Part shown: positions 53,743 to 64,000 of the stretch, piece by piece
How positions within the stretch are numbered: position 1 is the first letter of the stretch
Layout of the letters: every line of letters begins with the position of its first letter
Assembly (NCBI GenBank): GCA_024509875.1
Contig: JAMPIV010012152.1
Location: 791,792 to 855,791, forward strand
Reading direction: 5' to 3'
Source of the DNA: Oreohelix idahoensis
Taxonomy: Eukaryota > Mollusca > Gastropoda > Stylommatophora > Oreohelicidae
DNA: 64,000 nucleotides
Program-made: the position numbers and the translations under genes
The notes under the pieces: model-generated
The model's input: the letters and a program-made list of their open reading frames with translations, nothing else
The model's database searches: none
Told to the model about the DNA's origin: nothing

Positions 53743-56700
53743 TTTAAACAATACAGGAACAATAAAATAGTTTAAACAATACAGCGACAATAAAATAGTT
53801 TAAACAATACAGTGACAATAAAATAATTTAAACAATACAGGGTCAATAAAAAAGTTTAAACAATACAGGGACACTAAAATAGTTTAAACAATACGGTGAC
53901 AATAAAATAATTTAAACAATACGGGGTCAATAAAATAGTTTAAACAATACAGGGACAATAAAATAGTTTAAACAATACAGGGACACTAAAATAGTTTAAA
54001 CAATACAGTGACAATAAAATAGTTTAAACAATACAGGGACACTAAAATAATTTAAACAATACAGTGACAATAAAATAGTTTAAACAATACAGGGACCATA
54101 AAAAAGTTTAAACAATACAGGGACACTAAAATAATTTAAACAATACAGTGACAATAAAATAGTTTAAACAATACAGGGACAATAAAATAGTTTAAACAAT
54201 ACAGGGACACTAAAATAATTTAAACAATACAGGGACAATAAAATAGTTTAAACAATACAGAGACAATAAAATAGTTTAAACAATACAGGGACACTAAAAT
54301 AATTAAAACAATACAGAGACAATAAAATAGTTTAAACAATACAGAGACAATAAAATAGTTTAAACAATACAGGGACAATAAAATAGTTTAAACAATACAG
54401 AGACAATAAAATAGTTTAAACAATACAGGGACACTAAAATAGTTTAAACAATACAGTGACAATAAAATAGTTTAAACAATACAGGGACAATAAAATAGTT
54501 TAAACAATACAGTGACAATAAAATAGTTTAAACAATACAGGGACACTAAAATAGTTTAAACAATACAGGGACACTAAAATAATTTAAACAATACAGTGAC
54601 AATAAAATAGTTTAAACAATACAGAGACAATAAAATAGTTTAAACAATACAGGGACAATAAAATAGTTTAAACAATACAGTGACAATAAAATAGTTTAAA
54701 CAATACAGGGACAATAAAATAGTTTAAACAATACAGTGACAATAAAATAGTTTAAACAATACAGGGACACTAAAATAGTTTAAACAATACAGGGACACTA
54801 AAATAATTTAAACAGTACAGTGACAATAAAATAGTTTAAACAATACAGGGACACTAAAATAATTTAAACAACACAGGGACAATAAAATAGTTTAAACAAT
54901 ACAGAGACAATAAAATAGTTTAAACAATACAGGGACAATAAAATAGTTTAAACAATACAGAGACAATAAAATAGTTTAAACTATACAGGGACAATAAAAT
55001 AGTTTAAACAATACAGAGACAATAAAATAGTTTAAACAATACAGAGACAATAAAATAGTTTAAACAATACAGGGACAATAAAATAGTTTAAACAATACAG
55101 AGACAATAAAATAGTTTAAACAATACAGGGACAATAAAATAGTTTAAACAATACAGGGACAATAAAATAGTTTAAACAATACAGGGACAATAAAATAATT
55201 TAAACAATACAGGGACAATAAAATAGTTTAAACAATACAGTGACAATAAAATAGTTTAAACAATACAGAGACAATAAAATAGTTTAAACAATACAGGGAC
55301 AATAAAATAGTTTAAACAATACAGGGACAATAAAATAGTTTAAACAATACAGGGACAATAAAATAGTTTAAACAATACAGGGACAATAAAATAGTTTAAA
55401 CAATACAGGGACAAAAAAATAGTTTAAACAATACAAGGACAATAAAATAGTTTAAACAATACAGGGACAATAAAATAGTTTAAACAATACAGGGACAATA
55501 AAATAGTTTAAACAATACAGGGACAATAAAATAGTTTAAACAATACAGGGACAATAAAATAGTTTAAACAATACAGTGACAATAAAATAGTTTAAACAAT
55601 ACAGGGACAATAAAATAGTTTAAACAATACAGGGACAATAAAATAGTTTAAACAATACAGGGACAATAAAATAGTTTAAACAATACAGGGACAATAAAAT
55701 AGTTTAAACAATACAGTGACAATAAAATAATTTAAACAATACAGAGACAATAAAATAGTTTAAACAATACAGGGACAATAAAATAGTTTAAACAATACAG
55801 GGACAATAAAATAGTTTAAACAATACAGGGACAATAAAATAGTTTAAACAATACAGGGACAATAAAATAGTTTAAACAATACAGAGACAATAAAATAGTT
55901 TAAACAATACAGAGACAATAAAATAGTTTAAACAATACAGGGACAATAAAATAGTTTAAACAATACAGGGACAATAAAATAGTTTAAACAATACAGTGAC
56001 AATAAAATAGTTTAAACAATACAGAGACAATAAAATAGTTTAAACAATACAGGGACAATAAAATAGTTTAAACAATACAGTGACAATAAAATAGTTTAAA
56101 CAATACAGGGTCAATAAAATAGTTAAAACAATACAGGGACAATAAAATAGTTTGAACAATACAGAGACAATAAAATAGTTTAAACAATACAGGGTCAATA
56201 AAATAGTTTAAACATTACAGGGACACTAAAATAGTTTAAACAATACAGGGACAATAAAATAGTTTAAACAATACAGGGACAATAAAATAGTTTAAACAAT
56301 ACAGGGACAATAAAATAGTTTAAACAATACAGGGACAATAAGATAATTAAACAATAAAGGGTCAATAAAATAGTTTAAACAATACAGGGGCAATAAAATA
56401 GTTTAAACAATACAGGGACAATAAAATAGTTAAACAATACAGGGACAATAAAATAGTTTAAACAATACGGGGACAATAAAATAGTTTAAACAATACGGGG
56501 ACAATAAAATAGTTTAAACAATACAGGGTCAATAAAATAGTTTAAACAATACAGGGACAATAAAATAGTTTAAACAATACAGGGACAATAAGATAATTAA
56601 ACAATACAGGGACAATAAAATAGTTTAAACAATGCAGGGACAATAAAATAGTTAAACAATACAGAGACAATAAAATTTTTTAAACAATACAGTGACAATA

Positions 56701-59700
56701 AGATAATTAAACAATACAGGGACAATAAAATAGTTTAAACAATGCAGGGACAATAAAATAGTTAAACAATACAGGGACAATAAAATAGTTTAAACAATAC
56801 GGGGACAATAAAATAGTTTAAACAATGCAGGGACAATAAAATAGTTAAACAATACAGAGACAATAAAATAGTTTAAACAATACGGGGACAATAAAATAGT
56901 TTAAACAGTACAGGGTCAATAAAATAGTTTAAACAATACAGGGACAATAAAATAGTTTAAACAATACAAAGACAATAAGATAATTAAACAATACAGGGTC
57001 AATAAAATAGTTTAAACAATACAGGGACAATAAAATAGTTTAAACAATACAGGGACAATACAATAGTTAAACAATACAGGGACAATAAAATAGTTTAAAC
57101 AATACAGGGACAATAAAATAGTTTAAACAATACAGTAACAATAAAATAGTTTAAACAATACAGAGACAATAAAATAGTTTAAACAATACAGGGACAGTAA
57201 AATAGTTTAAACAATACAGAGACAATAAAATAGTTTAAACAATACAGGGACAATAAAATCGTTTAAACAATACAGGGACAATAAAATGGTTTAAACAATA
57301 CACCGACAAAAAATCGTTTAAACAATACAAGGTCAATAAAATAATTTAAACAATACAGGGACAATAAAATAGTTTAAACAATACGGGGACAATAAAATAC
57401 TTTAAACAATACAGTGACAATAAAATAGTTTAAACAATACGGGGACAATAAAATAGTTTAAACAATACAGTGACAATAAAATAGTTTAAACAATACAGGG
57501 ACAATAAAATAGTTTAAACAATACAGGGACAATAAAATAGTTTAAACAATACAGGGACAATAAAATAGTTTAAACAATACAGGGACAATAAAATAGTTTA
57601 AACAATACAGTGACAATAAAATAATTTAAACAATACAGAGACAATAAAATAGTTTAAACAATACAGGGACAATAAAATAGTTTAAACAATACAGGGTCAA
57701 TAAAATAGTTTAAACAATACAGGGACAATAAAATAGTTTTAACAATACAGGGTCAATAAAATAGTTTAAACAATACAGAGACAATAAAATAGTTTAAACA
57801 ATACAGAGACAATAAAATAGTTTAAACATTACAGAGACAATAAAATAGTTTAAACAATACAGGGACACTAATATAGTTTAAACAATACAGTGACAATAAA
57901 ATAGTTTAAACAATACAGAGACAATAAAATAGTTTAAACAATACAGGGACAATAAAATAGTTTAAACAATACAGTGACAATAAAATAGTTTAAACAATAC
58001 AGGGTCAATAAAATAGTTTAAACAATACAGGGACAATAAAATAGTTTGAACAATACAGAGACAATAAAATAGTTTAAACAATACAGGGTCAATAAAATAG
58101 TTTAAACATTACAGGGACACTAAAATAGTTTAAACAATACAGGGACAATAAAATAGTTTAAACAATACAGGGACAATAAAATAGTTTAAACAATACAGGG
58201 ACAATAAAATAGTTTAAACAATACAGGGACAATAAGATAATTAAACAATACAGGGTCAATAAAATAGTTTAAACAATACAGGGACAATAAAATAGTTTAA
58301 ACAATACAGGGACAATAAAATAGTTAAACAATACAGGGACAATAAAATAGTTTAAACAATACGGGGACAATAAAATAGTTTAAACAATACGGTGACAATA
58401 AAATAGTTTAAACAATACAGGGTCAATAAAATAGTTTAAACAATACAGGGACAATAAAATAGTTTAAACAATACAGGGACAATAAGATAATTAAACAATA
58501 CAGGGACAATAAAATAGTTTAAACAATGCAGGGACAATAAAATAGTTAAACAATACAGAGACAATAAAATTTTTTAAACAATACAGTGACAATAAGATAA
58601 TTAAACAATACAGGGACAATAAAATAGTTTAAACAATGCAGGGACAATAAAATAGTTAAACAATACAGGGACAATAAAATAGTTTAAACAATACAGGGAC
58701 AATAAAATAGTTTAAACAATACAGGGACAATAAAATAGTTTAAACAATACAGGGACAATAAAATAGTTTAAACAATACAGGGACAATAAAATAATTAAAC
58801 AATACAGGGACAATAAAATAGTTTAAACAATACAGGGACAATAAAATAGTTTAAACAATACAGGGACAATAAAATAGTTTAAACAATACAGGGACAATAA
58901 GATAGTTTAAACAATACAGGGACAATAAAATAGTTTAAACAATACAGGGACAATAAAATAGTTTAAACAATACAGGGACAATAAAATAGTTTAAACAATA
59001 CAGGGACAATAAAATAGTTTAAACAATGCAGGGACAATAAAATAGTTAAACAATACAAAGACAATAAGATAATTAAACAATACAGGGACAATAAAATAGT
59101 TTAAACAATACAGGGACAATAAAATAGTTTAAACAATACAGGGACAATAACATAGTTTAAACAATACAGGGACAATAAAATAGTTTAAACAATACAGGGA
59201 CAATAAAATAGTTTAAACAATACAGGGACAATAAAATAGTTTAAACAATACAGGGACAATAAAATAGTTTAAACAATACAGGGACAATAAAATAGTTTAA
59301 ACAATACAGTGACAATAAAATAGTTTAAACAATACAGGGACAATAAAATAGTTTAAACAATACAGGGACAATAAAATAGTTTAAACAATACAGGGACAAT
59401 AAAATAGTTTAAATATTACAGGGACAATAAAATAGTTAAAACAATACAGGGACAATAAAAACGTTTAAACAATACAGAGACAATAAAATAGCTTAAACAA
59501 TACAGGGACAATAACATAGTTTAAACAATACAGGGACAATAAAATAGTTTAAACAATACAGGGACAATAAAATAGTTTAAACAATACAGGGACAATAAAA
59601 TAGTTTAAACAATACAGGGACAATAACATAGTTTAAACAATACAGGGACAATAAAATATATTAAACAATACAGGGACAATAAAATAGTTTAAACAATACA

Positions 59701-62700
59701 GGGACAATAAAATAGTTTAAACAATACAGGGACAATAAAATAGTTTAAACAATACAGGGACAATAAAATAGTTTAAACAATACAGGGACAATAAAATAGT
59801 TTAAACAATACAGGGACAATAAAATAGTTTAAACAATACAGGGACAATAAAATAGTTTAAACAATACAGGGACAATAACATAGTTTAAACAATACAGGGA
59901 CAATAAAATATATTAAACAATACAGGGACAATAAAATAGTTTAAACAATACAGGGACAATAAAATAGTTTAAACAATACAGGGACAATAACATTGTTTAA
60001 ACAATACAGGGACAATAAAATATATTAAACAATACAGGGACAATAAAATAGTTTAAACAATACAGGGACAATAAAATAGTTTAAACAATACAGGGACAAT
60101 AAAATAGTTTAAACAATACAGGGACAATAAAATAGTTTAAACAATACAGGGACAATAAAATAGTTTAAACAATACAGGGACAATAAAATAGTTTAAACAA
60201 TACAGGGACAATAAAATAGTTTAAACAATACAGGGACAATAAAATAGTTTAAACAATACAGGGACAATAACATAGTTTAAACAATACAGGGACAATAAAA
60301 TATATTAAACAATACAGGGACAATAAAATAGTTTAAACAATACAGGGACAATAAAATAGTTTAAACAATACAGGGACAATAAAATAGTTTAAACAATACA
60401 GGGACAATAAAATAGTTTAAACAATACAGGGACAATAAAATAGTTTAAACAATACAGGGACAATAAAATAGTTTAAACAATACAGGGACAATAAAATAGT
60501 TTAAACAATACAGGGACAATAAAATAGTTTAAACAATACAGGGACAATAAAATAGTTTAAACAATACAGGGACAATAAAATAGTTTAAACAATACAGGGA
60601 CAATAAAATAGTTTAAACAATACAGGGACAAAAAATAGTTTAAACAATACAGGGACAATAAAATAGTTTAAACAATACAGGGACAATAAAATAGTTTAAA
60701 CAATACAGGGACAATAAAATAGTTTAAACAATACAGGGACAAAAAATAGTTTAAACAATACAGGGACAATAAAATAGTTTAAACAATACAGGGACAATAA
60801 AATAGTTTAAACAATACAGGGACAATAAAATAGTTTAAACAATACAGGGACAATAAAATAGTTTAAACAATACAGGGACAATAAAATAGTTTAAACAATA
60901 CAGGGACAATAAAATAGTTAAAACAATACAGGGACAATAAAATAGTTTAAACAATACAGAGACAATAAAATAGTTTAAACAATACAGGGACAATAAAATA
61001 GTTTAAACAATACAGGGACAATAAAATAGTTTAAACAATACAGGGACAATAAAATAGTTTAAACAATACAGGGACAATAAAATAGTTTAAACAATACAGG
61101 GACAATAAAATAGTTTAAACAATACAGGGACAATAAAATAGTTTAAACAATACAGGGACAATAAAATAGTTTAAACAATACAGGGACAATAAAATAGTTT
61201 AAACAATACAGGAACAATAAAATAGTTTAAACAATACAGGGACAATAAAATAGTTTAAACAATACAGGGACAATAAAATAGTTTAAACAATACAGTGACA
61301 ATAAAATAGTTTAAACAATACAGGGACAATAAAATAGTTTAAACAATACAGGGACAATAAAATAGTTTAAACAATACAGAGACAATAAAATAGTTTAAAC
61401 AATACAGGGACAATAAAATAGTTTAAACAATACAGGGACAATAAAATAGTTTAAACAATACAGGGACAATAAAATAGTTTAAACAATACAGGGACAATAA
61501 AATAGTTTAAACAATACAGGGACAATAAAATAGTTTAAACAATACAGGGACAATAAAATAGTTAAACAATACAGGGACAATAAAATAGTTTAAACAATAC
61601 AGGGACAATAAAATAGTTTAAACAATACAGGGACAATAAAATAGTTTAAACAATACAGGGACAATAAAATAGTTTAAACAATACGGGGACAATAAAATAG
61701 TTTAAACAATACAGGGACAATAAAATAGTTTAAACAATACAGGGACAATAAAATAGTTTAAACAATACAGGGACAATAAAATAGTTTAAACAATACAGGG
61801 ACAATAAAATATATTAAACAATACAGGGACAATAAAATAGTTTAAACAATACAGGGACAATAAAATAGTTTAAACAATACAGGGACAATAAAATAGTTTA
61901 AACAATACAGGGACAATAAAATAGTTTAAACAATACAGGGACAATAAAATAGTTTAAACAATACAGGGACAATAAAATAGTTTAAACAATACAGGGACAA
62001 TAAAATAGTTTAAACAATACAGGGACAATAAAATAGTTTAAACAATACAGGGACAATAAAATAGTTTAAACAATACAGGGACAATAAAATAGTTTAAACA
62101 ATACAGGGACAATAAAATAGTTTAAACAATACAGGGACAATAAAATAGTTTAAACAATACAGGGACAATAAAATAGTTTAAACAATACAGGGACAATAAA
62201 ATAGTTTAAACAATACAGGGACAATAAAATAGTTTAAACAATACAGGGACAATAAAATAGTTTAAACAATACAGGGACAATAAAATAGTTTAAACAATAC
62301 AGGGACAATAAAATAGTTTAAACAATACAGGGACAATAAAATAGTTTAAACAATACAGGGACAATAAAATAGTTTAAACAATACAGGGACAATAAAATAG
62401 TTTAAACAATACAGGGACAATAAAATAGTTTAAACAATACAGGGACAATAAAATAGTTTAAACAATACAGGGACAATAAAATAGTTTAAACAATACAGGG
62501 ACAATAAAATAGTTTAAACAATACAGGGACAATAAAATAGTTTAAACAATACAGGGACAATAAAATAGTTTAAACAATACAGGGACAATAAAATAGTTTA
62601 AACAATACAGGGACAATAAAATAGTTTAAACAATACAGGGACAATAAAATAGTTTAAACAATACAGGGACAATAAAATAGTTTAAACAATACAGGGACAA

Positions 62701-64000
62701 TAAAATAGTTTAAACAATACAGGGACAATAAAATAGTTTAAACAATACAGGGACAATAAAATAGTTTAAACAATACAGGGACAATAAAATAGTTTAAACA
62801 ATACAGGGACAATAAAATAGTTTAAACAATACAGGGACAATAAAATAGTTTAAACAATACAGGGACAATAAAATATATTAAACAATACAGGGACAATAAA
62901 ATAGTTTAAACAATACAGGGACAATAAAATAGTTTAAACAATACAGGGACAATAAAATAGTTTAAACAATACAGGGACAATAAAATAGTTTAAACAATAC
63001 AGGGACAATAAAATAGTTTAAACAATACAGGGACAATAAAATAGTTTAAACAATACAGGGACAATAAAATAGTTTAAACAATACAGGGACAATAAAATAG
63101 TTTAAACAATACAGGGACAATAAAATAGTTTAAACAATACAGGGACAATAAAATAGTTTAAACAATACAGGGACAATAAAATAGTTTAAACAATACAGGG
63201 ACAATAAAATAGTTTAAACAATACAGGGACAATAAAATAGTTTAAACAATACAGGGACAATAAAATAGTTTAAACAATACAGGGACAATAAAATAGTTTA
63301 AACAATACAGGGACAATAAAATAGTTTAAACAATACAGGGACAATAAAATAGTTTAAACAATACAGGGACAATAAAATAGTTTAAACAATACAGGGACAA
63401 TAAAATAGTTTAAACAATACAGGGACAATAAAATAGTTTAAACAATACAGGGACAATAAAATAGTTTAAACAATACAGGGACAATAAAATAGTTTAAACA
63501 ATACAGGGACAATAAAATAGTTTAAACAATACAGAGACAATAAAATAGTTTAAACAATACAGGGACAATAAAATAGTTTAAACAATACAGGGACAATAAA
63601 ATAGTTTAAACAATACAGGGACAATAAAATAGTTTAAACAATACAGGGACAATAAAATAGTTTAAACAATACAGGGACAATAAAATAGTTTAAACAATAC
63701 AGGGACAATAAAATAGTTTAAACAATACAGGGACAATAAAATAGTTTAAACAATACAGGGACAATAAAATAGTTTAAACAATACAGTGACAATAAAATAG
63801 TTTAAACAATACAGGGACAATAAAATAGTTTAAACAATACAGGGACAATAAAATAGTTTAAACAATACAGGGACAATAAAATAGTTTAAACAATACAGGG
63901 ACAATAAAATAGTTTAAACAATACAGGGACAATAAAATAGTTTAAACAATACAGAGACAATAAAATAGTTTAAACAATACAGGGACAATAAAATAGTTTA
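53743..64000. repeat. 28-bp satellite array, at least 10.2 kb (~366 units), open at right edge
   Basis: The unit has period 28: GTTTAAACAATACAG, then GGACAATAAAATA (one unit is at 63967-63994). It starts at 53743 and continues past the window end. The left third is varied (GTGAC, GAGAC, GGTC, CACTAAA variants and some 26-27-bp units), while the right third is almost invariant. Every consensus unit contains the perfect 8-bp palindrome GTTTAAAC. Because 28 is not a multiple of three, TAA falls in all frames and no ORF exists. A block near 56060-56790 reappears at 57954-58684, 1,894 bp away. GC content is about 25%. Confidence 0.98.

Noticed and set aside
53743..64000. CRISPR-like array (regular short repeats)
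   Set aside because: The 28-bp units follow each other with no unique spacers, and the host is an animal. This is a satellite.

Overview
The window is animal nuclear DNA with no bacterial-style operons. It consists almost entirely of transposable elements, their nested debris and tandem repeats. The retroelement families, the tRNA-like SINE remnant and a pair of cysteine-containing trypsin-like exons suggest a lophotrochozoan, most likely a mollusc. That is inference; no rRNA, mitochondrial or other diagnostic gene is present to prove it.

Layout. 1-1950: frameshifted non-LTR retrotransposon ending in a TA microsatellite. 2023-3293: foldback (long inverted-repeat) element. 4262-5340: minus-strand RTE-like fragment. 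6502-7622: first trypsin-like serine-protease exon. 8018-18161: decayed Ty3/gypsy-type LTR retrotransposon on the minus strand (element A), with two ~2 kb LTRs and a 1,036-bp RTE copy inserted in its RNase H region (11-bp target duplication). 19331-21500: a SINE-like repeat, an RTE 3' fragment and a decayed, unnamed repetitive gene family. 21712-23660: a CR1/L2-like LINE (minus) carrying two later insertions. 23833-24843: second serine-protease exon, homologous to the first. 25115-37519: a full-length RTE-like LINE (~3.3 kb without its insert, apparent 11-bp target duplication) split by a complete 9,084-bp LTR retrotransposon (element B, 25467-34550) with an uninterrupted 1,652-codon gag-pol ORF, two 1,144-bp LTRs differing at about four sites and a 5-bp target duplication. 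37643-38280: LINE RNase H remnant. 40240-41259: nine-copy 115-bp minisatellite. 41551-42468: broken hAT-like transposase. 42700-44480: AC-rich and AT-rich tandem repeats. 44690-~47300: third LTR retrotransposon (element C), 5'-truncated. 48669-48966: SINE-like repeat. 49357-51133: 3' part of an R2-superclade LINE with a restriction-like endonuclease. 53409-53742: another RTE 3' end. 53743-64000: at least 10.2 kb of a 28-bp satellite that runs off the window.

Most notable biology. In elements A and B the integrase lies upstream of reverse transcriptase/RNase H (gag-PR-INT-RT-RH). This is the Ty1/copia-like order on a Ty3/gypsy-type pol, the arrangement described for Gmr1-like elements. Element C also ends in RNase H directly before its polypurine tract. 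Element B looks structurally able to be autonomous and very recent. The only candidate host genes are the two serine-protease exons, each with His-Asp-Ser in order and a shared upstream splice acceptor. No complete host gene is contained in the window.
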